This document shows positions 8,943-19,470 of a DNA stretch of 30,510 nucleotides, piece after piece. This DNA is from Chara braunii (lineage: Eukaryota; Streptophyta; Charophyceae; Charales; Characeae), in the NCBI GenBank assembly GCA_003427395.1, contig BFEA01000046.1, positions 3,921,884-3,952,393 of the forward strand, written 5' to 3'. Position numbers and translations under genes: made by a program. Numbering within the stretch: position 1 is the first letter of the stretch; the number at the start of each line of letters is the position of its first letter. The notes beneath the pieces were generated by a model. That model saw only the letters and a program-made list of their open reading frames with translations. It was not told the DNA's origin and did not search any database.

Positions 8943-10724
8943 TCATTCCTTAGCTTGTCGCCCCTCAGTTTCCTTATCCTCGGACTCCTGAAGCCATTGT
9001 TTCACTGGGTCCCGACTTAGAAACCTGACCAATCGTTGCCCCGGGAAGGGTCCTTTCAATCCAGTTTCATCCAAATCTTCCAGTTCGAAGGTATTCAGTC
9101 CCACCCACTTGGCGACCCGGTAGGGGCCTTTGAACCTCCTCTCCAGTTGTCCAGACCAAGTACTCTCTAGTGTCGAGTTCCTTAGCAATACTGTCACCTC
9201 CACCTGAAGTGGCTTCTTTCTGACATTCTTAACTTGGTCCCACCTTGCTTTGTCCCTCATTCTGCTGTCTAGTACCCAGTTGGCGATGTCTTTCATGACC
9301 TCCTCGTTCTTAAGGACTTGTGGCCACCTCGCCTCGATTAACTCTTCCGTGGTCATTTGCGGATCATCATCTAACCTGTTCCAGGTAGGTATCAAGGCTT
9401 CCACGGGAAAGTCTATCTCTCTTCCATACCAAAGTTTTGTTGGGATATATCCCGTTGTTCTCTTAGGGGTCATGTTCTTTGCAAAGACAGTCTGCTTAAG
9501 ATACATAGGCCAGTTTCCCAGATGGTCCGCTGCGAGCTTTGCAATTGTGTTCTTTAAGGTTCGGTGCCCTCTTTCCACAGGTGCATTGGCCTCCGGGTGA
9601 TACGGCTCGATGAGTTTGATCGGTATGCAGAGTCTCATAAGCATCCCCAATACTTCTTGGTTCATAAATTTTGTCTCATTGTCTGCTATAAACCTTCTGA
9701 CGAAATGATGCCTCAAATAAAAGTCTTTTATCCACTCCGCTACACTTCTCCCTGTCTTTTTTTTTAGGGCGACCGCCTCCACGAACCCACTCAAGTTGTC
9801 TCGCGCATCTAGAATATACATGTACCCATCTGTTGATACAGGCATGACCGCAAGGTCAAGATGGACCAAATGTCTCGGCCCTAGCACCCGCGTTGGTCTA
9901 AGCGGCTCAAAGACATGTGTCGAGCTTCGTTCCTGGCAGATAAGGCATGTTTCGCAGTATGTGGCGATCATGTCCGCCATGCCTGGCCAATAAGAAAGTC
10001 GCGTTATCTTTGCACGGGTTCCTTTGGACAATCGATGCCCTCCTGCTAATCGGTCGTGCATTGCCTGGATAACGTCCAACTGCCTAGATCTTCCGCACAC
10101 AACTCTTCTAGGCATAACACCTTCCTCTCTTCGGAACAGATGGTCGCCCCTTAGGACGTACCTTTCGGCCTCCTCCCTTGCTTTAATGCTGACTTCCACG
10201 GGTTGTTTATTCCCTACCAGAAATAACTCGATCTCTCGAAAGATCCCTCCGTATGCCCGGATATAGAAAAACTTTTTCCCTTCCTGGTCCTCATCCTTTC
10301 TTTCCTGCATCTGGTTTACCATCCATCTCAACTCCTTCCTTTCCCAAGACTCCACTAAGCTCATCACAGCTTCCCGGCCTCCCTCAACCGCTATTGGTAT
10401 TAGTTCCTCCTTCGGTCCTACTATCGCTCCCCACGAATCTCTCTCCTCTTTGCGACCGCGAGTGGTGACTGATCCTTCTCTAAGTTCTGCTACTACGGCA
10501 GGTGCCCCTTTCTCCAAAGTCCGGATCAACAGCTCCCCCGGTGCGCATTCTTCGCCCATCATTTCGTTATCCACCGCAAGAGTTCCACGTTTGTATTCGA
10601 GGAACGCGTCTATGGGCTCCGCATCTTTCACCCCTTTGGGAGTGATGCAGACCCGGCTCAGCCCATCGACCTTGTTTCTGATTCCCGCAATCCGTTCGAT
10701 CTTATAATCGAACTGCCAGATAAA
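8943..10724 (-). CDS. pol: Integrase region of Pol (intact frame)
   Basis: This is the longest clean frame of the window; from the Met at 10631 it is 562 residues. A zinc-binding HHCC domain uses H192, H199, C229 and C232. The catalytic core has D259 (HLDLAVMP), D317 (IADNETKF) and E353 (APVERGH), with exactly 35 residues between D317 and E353, the DD35E spacing of retroviral and gypsy integrases. A GPY/F module follows (RRFKGPYRV, about 498-506) and the protein ends in a charged tail without a chromodomain. Upstream of the Met the frame is open to 10724 and carries the end of RNase H and the connection, so the Met is probably an internal residue of a Gag-Pol polyprotein. Integrase inserts the element cDNA in the nucleus. 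Confidence 0.92.
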   Translation of the reverse strand, partial: FIWQFDYKIERIAGIRNKVDGLSRVCITPKGVKDAEPIDAFLEYKRGTLAVDNEMMGEECAPGELLIRTLEKGAPAVVAELREGSVTTRGRKEERDSWGAIVGPKEELIPIAVEGGREAVMSLVESWERKELRWMVNQMQERKDEDQEGKKFFYIRAYGGIFREIELFLVGNKQPVEVSIKAREEAERYVLRGDHLFRREEGVMPRRVVCGRSRQLDVIQAMHDRLAGGHRLSKGTRAKITRLSYWPGMADMIATYCETCLICQERSSTHVFEPLRPTRVLGPRHLVHLDLAVMPVSTDGYMYILDARDNLSGFVEAVALKKKTGRSVAEWIKDFYLRHHFVRRFIADNETKFMNQEVLGMLMRLCIPIKLIEPYHPEANAPVERGHRTLKNTIAKLAADHLGNWPMYLKQTVFAKNMTPKRTTGYIPTKLWYGREIDFPVEALIPTWNRLDDDPQMTTEELIEARWPQVLKNEEVMKDIANWVLDSRMRDKARWDQVKNVRKKPLQVEVTVLLRNSTLESTWSGQLERRFKGPYRVAKWVGLNTFELEDLDETGLKGPFPGQRLVRFLSRDPVKQWLQESEDKETEGRQAKE

Positions 10725-11075
10725 TCATACCCATCTCCCTACGGTCGGATCTATAGGTCTGTAATTCTTTACGGCCCCTGCAACATTCGTCGGATCGATC
10801 CTAAGGATAAACCGTCTCCCAAATAGGTAGGCCTAGAAAGGCTTGAGGCAATGCAGAATGACTAGGACCTCCTTCTTGAACTGTGAGTACCGCCGTTCTG
10901 CGGAGTTCAGGGTTATACTTTCGAACCTAATTGGTCTCTCTTTCCCTTCCTCATCCGTTTGAATCAACACGTCTCCTACGGCCAAGGGTCTTTCATCCAT
11001 TTTTAGGATGAAGGGTCGTCCCACTTCATCATTAAAACAGGGTGCGAATAAAGCGACTTGCTCAGACGTCAGTAT
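10725..11075 (-). pseudogene. pol: RNase H domain of Pol, broken by stops
   Basis: The frame shared with RT and integrase encodes a gypsy RNase H: catalytic Asp in FILKMDERPLAVGDVL, Glu in the YSQFKKEVLVILHCL helix, and the LRIDPTNV segment with a third Asp. In-frame stops lie at 10833-10835 (TAG) and 10725-10727 (TGA). RNase H degrades the RNA strand during reverse transcription. The sequence around each stop is otherwise well preserved, so these are recent point hits, not long decay. Confidence 0.85.
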
Positions 11076-11114
11076 GTCCTTGAGTGTTTGGACAGCTCCT
11101 TCTCGCTCCTCCGT

Positions 11115-12310
11115 CTAGTCCATGGTTCCTCTTTTTTTAATCATGGCCCGGAGAGGTTCAGCAATCTTGGCAAAATTTTTAATGAAGATTTTCTAAAAGT
11201 CGACCACGCCTAGGAATGTTCTTACCTCCGTTGTCGTGCGCAAAGGCGTTGGCCACTGTGATATCTTGTCCATCTTTGCCGGATCTGGCTTCCTGCCGTA
11301 TGCGCCACAACGAAATCCTAGTATGGTTACTTCCGGTACTGCTAGAATACTCTTTGGTCCGCTAGCTGTGATGTTGTATACTAGGAACCGGCGGAGTAAG
11401 TCCTTGATGTCTTGCAAATGGTCTCATACAAACCTTCGGATTCCTGGGTGGATTTTCGTCTCGTCCTTCTCTTGCGCGCCTTTGATCGGGTTATCATCGA
11501 TGTGGAGCTCACACCTCTCCGGGAACATGTCACCAGCTACGTCGAGCATTCTCCGTTGCCCTTCGGCTACCGCATTTGTGAAGCCCATAGGGGTCACTTG
11601 CATCTGCAACTGGCCTACGGGGGTGTGTATAGCGGTGTACGACCTGTCCCGAACATCCAATGGAAGTTGGTCGTACCCTGAGTACAGATCTATCAGGGAG
11701 TAAATGCTCCGGCCGGCGTGCAATTCTGCTAATAAATCGGCCTGAGGCAGCGAGCCAGCATCCCGGATGGTTACCGCATTCAACTTCTGCAGATCCTGAA
11801 TCCATCTTAGCGTCTTGTTGGGCTTCCGAAAGACGAACCACCGGTTTGCGTATGACGACGCCATAGGTTCTGCGACGAAGGAGTCCATCTTAGCTCGGAG
11901 AAGATCTGTCACTTCCCCTGCTATCCCAAATTTATAGATCGGACCCTTGTCATTCCAGCACTCATGTTCTACCGTGTGGATTCTGACCGGAGGAATCAAC
12001 TTTGCGTCCAGCCACTCCTTTTGGTGATCACTAAAGGCAAATGCCATGTGAAACTCCTGGCAGGTCCTTTTGATCAGGCGGGTTTCTTCTTCCGTTAAGA
12101 ATCCATTTATCCCTATCTTCATTGTGCCAGCTACCTCATCTGGTATCCGATGCCCTTCCGTCGCTCTCCTCTCTTTGATCACTCGAAGGACTTCCTCCTC
12201 CTTCTCCATAGCCTCTTCCTTTGATGTCTCTAGCAGGATCGAGACCGGTTTTGCTTTCTTCCCTACCGGCTTGTACTTTCGAACACTTCCTTCCGAGATC
12301 TTTCTCCTAA
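11115..12310 (-). pseudogene. pol: Reverse transcriptase domain of Pol, broken by stops
   Basis: An open stretch of 261 residues (12209-11424) covers fingers and palm: RWIQDLQKLNAVTIRD, the first catalytic Asp in SLIDLYSGYDQL (D174), TPMGFTNAV, and the metal-binding pair in ELHIDDNPIKG (D238-D239). The frame continues through the thumb/connection (ILGFRCGAYGRKPDPAKMD, RTFLGVVDF) but is cut by TGA at 11424-11426 and TAG at 11193-11195 and 11115-11117. At 11193 and 11424 the context is where gypsy RTs usually have Trp. It copies the element RNA into cDNA in particles. A 1 nt change in a T run near 12310 puts it out of frame with the linker upstream. Confidence 0.9.
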
Positions 12311-12780
12311 AAAATAAACGGTCGGGATTGCCCTCGTCGCCTCTACGACTCGTGGTTGAATACTAACTAATTTTTCATTCAGACAATATCCCTTTTGCAC
12401 CTCTCCTTCGAATTTGGCCAAGGCCGCCGAGTTGACTACTACCTTGTGGTATCTGAGGGGCTTGATGAGCTGTAACAAATCGGGGATCTCGAGTGCGACT
12501 TCTGACACGTCCATGCTTACTTCTTTCCGTTTGGGCAGGCTAGCACCGAGTTCGACTTCTGACTCCTTTTCTGCTACTATAACGCCTAAGACTTCGTCCT
12601 CCTGCCTTCTCTTTTTCGGACGCAGGTCCATCTTGATCCACCCCTTCTTGTTGAATGCCTCCTCAATCATATTTTCTACCCTTTCTCTCATACCTTCCAT
12701 CCGTGCAAAAGCCCCCTTCCGTGCGCTATCTTCGAAAGATGGTGACCATATTGCTAACTTCCCCTTCGGAGGGTCTCCTC
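12311..12780 (-). pseudogene. pol: Protease-RT linker, frameshifted at both ends
   Basis: A protein-like stretch lies in a third frame between protease and RT: a Met/Arg/Glu-rich helix (MEGMRERVENMIEEAFNKKG), then RPKKRRQEDE, and a segment with IPDLLQLIKPLRYHKVV. It is joined to protease by a shift near 12775-12785 and to RT by a shift at the T6 run near 12310. The open frame extends upstream to 13042, but the part before about 12785 is only a shadow of protease. Confidence 0.65.
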
Positions 12781-13152
12781 CCGTTCCGAGGAGTCGGAGG
12801 AGCTCTCCCGCCCGTTCACTGGGTCCTCTGTGTCTACCATGTACGAGCCGTCGTACAAGTGCATACCTATCATTTCTACGTTTGCACACCACGGTCTCCC
12901 GAGGATTATGTCGTGGTCCATTTCCTCCATTACGGTCATCCTCTGAAACGACCAGATTGACTCTCTGATTCCCGCCTTGACCGCGCATTTCGTGACATAC
13001 GTAGCGAACGGAATTTCCCCACCGGGTCCCCGGATGCTTCATGTTACTTCCTTGTTTACCGTACAGTCCATGATTGTTGCGAAATCCTTCCTTATGAGAG
13101 TGATTTTCGCTCCCCCGTCTACCAATGTGTCGGTATGATGAGTCCCGATCTA
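12754..13152 (-). pseudogene. pol: Retropepsin-like aspartic protease domain
   Basis: In the gag frame, DTLVDGGAKITLI supplies the active-site D-x-G loop (here DGG, a variant of the usual DTG/DSG), and DHDIILGRPW supplies the hydrophobic-hydrophobic-Gly motif typical of retropepsins, followed by an acidic Ser-rich tail. The gag-proximal side is separated by TAG at 13150-13152, and a TGA at 13039-13041 interrupts the domain. The protease cleaves the Gag-Pol precursor. gag and protease share one frame, so the ancestor may have used one polyprotein; the present shifts downstream look like decay and not programmed frameshifting. Confidence 0.8.
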
Positions 13153-15576
13153 GATTTTCAGCTTCCCTACGGGCAGTGCATAAAAACTAAGCTTTGTCCC
13201 GAGTGGTGCCCTCATGACCTCACCGCCCTCTCGGTCCGGCAAGCTCAGGCGGATGTCCACAAACGCTTTCTCGAGATCCTCGAAATCCCCACGACTCCTT
13301 TGAAGGTTAGCAACTTCTTGCGGAGCTTCCTCCTCTCCTTCCCCTTCCGGTGATTCGGGGTTTTCGTCTATCTCTACTCGCCGTCGCGTCAACAGTTGTC
13401 TAAGCCCTTTGAGCATTCTAGGGCTGGCCGGCAACATGGTCTGAAACTACACCGATACCATGGTTCCTAGTAATTTGCTAAGGGTGTCATCGATCTCAGG
13501 CATAGTTAAGATCGGGATCTGATACCTAGACTTTTTTTTAGCAGCGGTAACTTTGTCTGTCGGCTCCCCTTCCCTAGGCTTCCCATATACTTTCTCTGGT
13601 TCCCCGGCCTCAGGCTCTGCCTGGGATACGAAACTTCCAGCAACCTCCTCAATCATGGTGTCACGAATAATCCTTCTCCCAGCCGTTCCTAGCCGAGTAG
13701 TCGCGTTCACCCTATCACGTCCGTCCTTTTCCAAAATGAAGTTGACCTGCGGCCCGCGGCCCTGAAGTTGATCCCAGATGATATCGACCACCGGCTCAGC
13801 TTCTACCGCAGCTATCTCTAACCCATTGAGCATGATATTGGCTCGTCGCATCCCCCCTGGCGAGTTCCAGTTCACCCGTTCTCCCTGTGGTCCGAATACC
13901 TCTCCCTTTAATGACCTGGTACATCTCCTTTTTAAGATATCATGGTTGAGTTTTGGACATGCGCACACATAATGTCCCATCGCGGTGCAGTACTTGCATT
14001 GCTCGTTAACAGGATCTCTCCGTCTGAATCCTCGATTGGCCACACCTGGCGGAACCACAGCTTCCTGGGGAGGGAGGTGGGGTCGGGATACTTGCGCCTA
14101 CATAACCAGTAGCGCGTTCTCCACCCTTTCAATCTTGTTATCGACTCCGTGCACCCGTTTATGTAGACTTTCAGTCCCCTTCTTTACCTTGTCGCCTGTT
14201 CTCCCGGTCAGGTCTATGACCTCCCCTTCCTTAAGCAAGGCCAACGTCTCGGTCACTATAGTCTTTTCGGCCAGATCCGTTACTATGCTAAAAACGACAT
14301 CCCTGGTATTTACGAACTTGCTAGTTTGCTGGTAGGCCGACCAAATCTTGTCTTTGTCAAACTCGGAGAACTGCCTAAGGAAGTATTTGGTCATTATTCA
14401 GTCCGTTACCCCCGGGATCCTTAGTGCTGCCAGAGTAAACTCCCGTAGGAAGTCATTATACGTTGAGAAGTTCTTTCTCTGAACTGCCGTTAAATCGGCC
14501 TCCGTGGCCATTTTTTTCGCTGCCAGGTATTTCCTCATCATCACACTTCGGGTTTCCTTCCAGGATCGACTCGCGGCCACGATGGCCATTATGTCCCGCC
14601 CCAAGCTCAAAGATACATGCTGCCCCACGTGGTCCATCTTTTCTTCTTCGGTCCATTTCAACAACGCGGCCAGATTCTTGTAATCTATCCGGAATTTCGT
14701 GATGTTCGCCCCGTCAAACGTCAACTTTTTCTTAGCGTCCGCTAGGTAGCCTTGATTTTTGTTCAGTGCTCGCGCGAGGGACAATACGATCTTCCTAAGA
14801 CCGCCTTCGGAGCTACTGGCCTCGCCCGCCATACTAGTATCTGGTCCTTCTTTGCTGACCTTCTGTCCCTCCCTAGTCTTTGCAGTTCCTTCCGGATCGA
14901 ACCACCCCAACACCCTTTCCCTAAGGCTTCAGAGTCCTTCACATCCTTGTGTTACCGCCGGCATGGTCGGCAGACGGTTAGCCCTACTATCTATGGCTGG
15001 TGGTTTCGTGGCTTTCTCTACTTTCATCCTCGGGGAGTTTTCTCCCTCCTTCCTCCTTTTGCTCGGTGTTCCCCCACGGTCACTACCCTTATCCCCTTGC
15101 CCAGTTCCGCCTCGGCTGGTTTTCCGTTCGTCCCGCGGTTCCTCCTGTAGAGGGTCTTCTCCGTTCTCTGTCATCATTTCCTCAATCAATTTTGCCTTGT
15201 ACTCTGCGGTCCTTTTAACTATTTCTCCTAGTTTGCGCCTCGCATCCGTGACCCTCGCTTTCTTAGACACGGCCCCCTCTGAATTCCGGGGACTTGTCCT
15301 ATCCTTATTTTTGTCCTCCTTGGTCTCCTGAGTCCCTTGCCTGCTTCCCCCGGCTTTTCCCGAGCTTTCCCCTGAGGAGATTTCCTTCTGGTTCCCTTTG
15401 GTTCCATCCAGATTTATCGATTCTCTGTATTTCTGTCCCTCCTCGCTCTGCACGACACTACCTCCTAAGCCCGGTCCTCCTTCGCTCCTATGGTTATCCG
15501 TCTCATCCTCTGTTGCCATTTTGCCTAGTTCTGCATAAACCAAAGGATTCCCCAGGACATACGTAGCGTGAGGCAT
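13153..15576 (-). pseudogene. gag: Gag polyprotein of element A, broken by stops
   Basis: One minus-strand frame carries all of gag. It starts at 15576, or at the internal MATEDETD, whose upstream context (YAELGK) is also conserved in copy D. A charged low-complexity N-terminus with a helical DARRKLGEIVKRT segment is followed by a capsid-like part (LSLARALNKNQGYLADAKKK, LSLGRDIMAIVAA) and a CX2CX4HX4C zinc knuckle (CKYCTAMGHYVCAC, about 13999-13957). Then comes an acidic tail leading to protease. Stops lie at 14929-14931 (TGA), 14398-14400 (TGA), 14098-14100 (TAG) and 13447-13449 (TAG). At 14929 the plus-strand copy near 29240 has Trp, so the stop is a TGG to TGA change. Gag forms the particle and binds RNA. 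Confidence 0.85.
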
Positions 15577-15985
15577 TTAGGTTTCATAGGTTCCGACTTC
15601 ATTGGTTTATCTTTATTCGGGTAGTGGTCTTCTCCCCATTTCCGTTTCCTGAATGATTCCCTAAGAAGTAGCCGCGACCGGCCCTGCCGCCCTACCGAGC
15701 TAAGGGACATGGCTTAGTTCCCTTTATCACAGACTCGTTTAGAGTGTCCCTACTCCGTGGGGTCAGCGCGTAAGAGTCTTGGTTAGGCATCCTGCCAAGG
15801 ATCACGAGCAGTATCCTCCTTTCCGACCTCCAGTGTCAAGGCAACCATTAGTGTCTACCCTCCCCTCTTTATTCCCTAGTGGTTTTTTATCGTTCGGGCC
15901 CGAAGGCACTTTATTACTTCCATTAGTGAACCCTTGTGCGCAGCGGACTATACTTGATTTGCCCTTTCTGACCCGCCCCTGGATG
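15577..15985 (-). other. Spacer between accessory ORF and gag
   Basis: About 400 bp separate the RGRERD-stop of the accessory ORF from gag. No ORF or repeat is seen. The equivalent spacer in copy D is 24021-24443 and is recognisably similar (for example CTGGCCCTGCCGCC). Confidence 0.6.
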
Positions 15986-16172
15986 CTAGTCTCGTTCCCG
16001 TCCTCGCGGCTCTTCCGGTTCGGTAGGCTCCTCGAATAGTTGCGCCACCCCCGCAAGATAACTCTCCCCTATCTCGATTTCCCTTCGGATTATGTGTTCG
16101 TACTCCGCCCAGGCTAGCCGTGGTAACCCGAATACCAGGATATTAATTACCTCCAATAGTTCATGGGCCCGG
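15986..16172 (-). pseudogene. C-terminal remnant of accessory ORF U4 in element A
   Basis: The last 61 codons run from RAHELLEV to RGRERD and closely match the end of U4 at 24633-24444, including REIEIGESYLA and LFEEPTEPEEP. The 5' part is missing because the LTR of element D begins at 16173. This shows that the accessory cluster belongs to the retroelement family and is not host DNA captured once. Confidence 0.88.
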
Positions 16173-16718
16173 TGTCGGGACTGGTGAGTCCCGAATAACT
16201 TCCCATCACTTGAGAGACAGAATATGGACGAACTGTGCACAAGAGAGAAATCCGAAGTGAGACGAGATAAAGGATTAGGCCGCAGAGGGGGAATAATGCC
16301 CTGGGGCGAGAACCACTCGGGGAAAGAACTAAGCGGCGGCAAGCGAGCTAGCGCAAGAACAGGGTCACATAGAACATAGCAGAAGGCCGAGAGGGCCATC
16401 CGAATGCAATAAGACTAAGGTCAAAGGGCCCTTTGAACTAGCAATTGCAGCGCGACAGCAATAAGGGAATGAGGAGGCCGAGGGAGGGGCGGCCAGAAGC
16501 CGGGAAGCCAGGAAATGACGGGCCAACGTGGGGGGCCACCTACGGGAGCCTCGGAATGGAGACCCACGACCAAAGAGATCGGCACGCACAAGGCGCGAGG
16601 AAAGACTAAGGAGAGGGGTCGCTACGGGGCGACTAGACGCCCTAGGGGCATGGGACACCTCGGGGAAAGGCACCCGAGGCCACATGGGACTAAGTAAAAA
16701 TAATGACATCCGGGGCGA

Positions 16719-16830
16719 AATGTGTCGGGGACCGCCGACGGGACTAAGTGTCGGGGACCGCGGACGGGACTAAGTGTCGAGGACCACCAGCGGGACCAAG
16801 TGTCGGGGACCACCGGCGGGACAAGTGGCG
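16719..16830. repeat. Tandem repeat of about 26 bp (GTGTCGGGGACC unit)
   Basis: Four or five units join GTGTCGGGGACC, a GC-rich core and GGGACTAA. It is the inverted counterpart of 3300-3405. Confidence 0.8.
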
Positions 16831-17184
16831 GGGACAGGTGAAAGTCCCAAGAAGAAACGACAGCACCGCATGAGGGAAAAATAATAAATGCAAGGTGCAC
16901 CATCAAGATCGACATCTTGACGGCCAAGAATATTAGCACCACTGGTGCAAGTACTAGTGGTGACAAACGGGAAGGCCAAAAGGAAAAGGAAAAGTAAAGA
17001 AAACTGAAGTGGGAGGCATGGGAGCAATCCGAAAAATCTCGGATCAGCCTCCCTCAAGAAAATAAAGTCAAATAATACCCCATGTGAAAAATAGCCCTCC
17101 GGGTGAAAATCGGAGTAGGAGGGACCATTGTGGGAGAAATATAGGAGTAAAAGGAGGCTCCCAAGGGCATAGGAAGGTCATTAT

Positions 17185-17210
17185 TGCAGTCCGAGAAATA
17201 ACGGGCCGCA
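17185..17210. repeat. Degraded palindrome of the GCAGTCCG family
   Basis: GCAGTCCGAG is followed by AAATAACGGGCCGC; the right arm carries two changes. It corresponds to 2911-2934. Confidence 0.6.
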
Positions 17211-17552
17211 CCTTGGGCATAGGGAGGACCAAAACTAAGAGGAAGAGGCTAGAAAAGGGCCTTAACGGCCACTTGACACTTGACATGCTAGAAAAAAAAG
17301 AGAAAAAAAAAGAAAATGGGGCAGAACAAAACAAAAAGAGTGAGAGGGGGTGAGTGAGTTGGCCGTCAGTAGGGACTGCCATAGGTAGGGACTGGCAGGT
17401 CCCTACTGTCCAAGAAAGGAGGAGAAAATAAAAGAAAAGAAAAGAAAAGAGAAAAATGCCTTAACGGTAAAAAACGGTCACTTTGGGAGATTCATCCGTG
17501 ACCAGATTCATCCGTGACCAGCTTCATTCTGGAATATGGCGATTACAAAGAA

Positions 17553-17598
17553 ATTTGATTTTCTTTGATTTTTGCAGAGAAAATCAAAGAAAATCAAG
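17553..17598. repeat. Palindrome TTGATTTTCT/AGAAAATCAA
   Basis: This AT-rich hairpin has a nested repeat of AAATCAAAG and corresponds to 2519-2555. Confidence 0.75.
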
Positions 17599-17654
17599 GC
17601 CTCTTGCAACCGGAATAAAACGGAATACATGCATGAGGAGAAACACATATTTTA

Positions 17655-17852
17655 GGTGCATCCGGAGCCAAAATCAAGGCCAGATGCACTTAGGAATTGA
17701 CCGTTTCTTTTTCTTTTGATTAAGGGCTAGTTGTGGGGCATTGGAGCTAAGGAATTGACCCCCATTGCAGTCCGAGTCGCAACGGACTGCATGGGGGAGA
17801 GAAAACACATGTTCTAGGTGCATCCGGAGCCAATATTAAGCCTTATGCACTA
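17655..17852. repeat. Hairpin cluster in the D LTR
   Basis: In order: a GTGCATCCGG hairpin (17655-17692), a GCAGTCCG/CGGACTGC hairpin (17766-17791) and a second GTGCATCCGG hairpin (17816-17852). Order and spacing mirror the cluster at 2255-2453. The GCAGTCCG arms are unchanged between copies, whereas right arms of the second type have drifted (CAGATGCAC, CTTATGCAC). Confidence 0.75.
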
Positions 17853-17925
17853 GAAAATTTAATGCTTCATTTTCTTTTAACATGGGGCAAGTTGTGAGGC
17901 TGTGGGTGTAGAGAATAGCCATGAC

Positions 17926-17951
17926 TGCAGTCCGAGAAATTACGGACTGCA
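17926..17951. repeat. Perfect-arm palindrome TGCAGTCCG/CGGACTGCA
   Basis: The arms are identical to those at 2155-2180; only one spacer base differs. Confidence 0.85.
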
Positions 17952-18458
17952 TGCGGATGCCAAGGTCAAGGGGAAATGGGCTACGGCAAGCCCGGAAGGC
18001 TAGAAAGGGGCAATTTCGGCAAGGGGCAAGTAAAGGCGGTAAACGGCAACTGTGAGATGAGATCTCACGGCCTAGAAAAATCGGCATACATATACAAATG
18101 ATGGGACCACCAAGGGCAATGAGCCCCAAAAAAATAAAAATGGGACGCCGTTCGGAATGTTGTCGGGTACCAAATGGGTCCAAATAATAAAAGTCGAAAA
18201 ACGGGACACGCGTCGGCGGGACCACCGGCGGGACAAAGAAATGGAGCTAGCATGAAGGGAAGTGGCGAGGACTTGGGATGCCCCAAGGGAACCATGAGCA
18301 AACACAAGGGATAATTGTGCAAGCAAATGGCACCGTTGAGATCGAGGATCTAGATGGTGAAAAAAATTGGCACCACTAGTGCAAGCACTAGTGGAAGCAA
18401 GTGGGAGAGCCATGGCAGAAGAAAAAGTGAAATAAGGATGTTGGGAAGGCTGTCCAAC

Positions 18459-18478
18459 AGTCCGGGATATCTCGGACT
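18459..18478. repeat. Palindrome of the GCAGTCCG family
   Basis: AGTCCGGGATATCTCGGACT, matching 1659-1679. Confidence 0.65.
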
Positions 18479-19437
18479 AGCTAGGCATAATAAAATAGAG
18501 CCTTGAGAGACTCAACATGAGAAGAAAACTGCCCTTAGAAAATTGGAGCAAGAGGGGCCCCAAATTTGGGCAAATGGGAGCAAAATGGAGCCCCCTAGGA
18601 GCATGGGGGTGCCATTGCTGGAATCCGAGATGTAACGGCCAAGTAACAGCCATGAACATGGCCTTGAATGAGGCCGTAGGGCCTAGAAAGAAGATGCACA
18701 ACAGTTTGACACTTGTCATCATACAAATTAAAAAAAAAAAAAAAAAAGTAAGAAAAAAGAGGGAGAATGAGACGAAAAGGTAGAAAAGAGTGGAGGAGAG
18801 TGTGCCGGCCTATTGGGACCTGCACAGTAGGGACTGGAAGGTCCCAACTGTGACCTCATCCCTCCTAGAATGAGGGAGGGCAATCCGGATTGAAGAGATA
18901 TGACCCTTGGGGCCATATCTCAATAAAATCTGAATTAAAAAGCAGAAAATGAGAGAAAAGGCAAAAAGGAAGTGGCCGGATTTCTTTTTGACAATGGATC
19001 TGAGATCAGATCTCATGGTGGAGAGAAAATAGCCGTTTTTTGTGGGCCGGCTCAAAACGGCTAGCTCCAGAATGAGGTGGCAGCCCAAAATGGAAAGAAA
19101 CAAAAGAGGGAAAAGACCAAAACTTTACATTTGGCCCAAAAAGAGAGCCAGATGCACCAAAAATTGAAAAAGTAGACTTAGGGGCTCAAAATTGAAGCAA
19201 GGGCTACTAGGGGGTTGCTCGGATTATTGCTGGCCTTGGATCTCAGCCAGATCCAAGGCTGAAAATATGCCGCCAATGGAAAAATGCTCCAGCCTACCCA
19301 AGGGAGGCCGAAACTTGAAAAAATCGAGAAAAAAACCCACAAGGCATTTTTCTCTCAAGTATTGTTGCCCCTAGGGCATTAGGACCCTAGGGGGCAGCAT
19401 TTAAGCAATGAAAAAGAGGCCGGAGTAGGCCAAGAGG

Positions 19438-19470
19438 CAGTCCGAGTTCGTACCAACCACTTGGACTGCA
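19438..19470. repeat. Palindrome of the GCAGTCCG family
   Basis: GCAGTCCGAG and a TTGGACTGC arm enclose a TACCAACC-containing spacer; counterpart of 747-779. Confidence 0.65.

Larger units (their letters stand above)
1..16172 (-). mobile_element. Element A: giant Ty3/gypsy-like LTR retrotransposon, 5'-truncated in this window
   Basis: Read on the minus strand the order is accessory-ORF tail, gag, protease, RT, RNase H, integrase, acidic 3' ORF, repeat-rich 3' UTR, polypurine tract and 3' LTR. RT-RNaseH-INT is the Ty3/gypsy (Metaviridae) order. No chromodomain is visible after integrase. The coding part is decayed by in-frame stops and two frameshifts, while the integrase frame is intact. Its 5' side is interrupted at 16172 by the opposite-strand LTR of element D, so A's remaining accessory ORFs and 5' LTR should lie beyond the right end of D, outside the window. 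The 3' LTR also runs off the left edge. The complete element would exceed 20 kb. Confidence 0.85.

Noticed and set aside
12786-13042. N-terminal part of the ORF 12263-13042 as a protein
   Set aside because: It overlaps protease in another frame, where DGG and ILGRPW motifs are found; only the part after about 12785 looks coding.
10725-15576. Recoded stop codons or a variant genetic code
   Set aside because: The plus-strand gag copy uses TGG where element A has TGA, and clean ORFs (integrase, U3) use TGG for Trp and end at normal stops, so decay is simpler.
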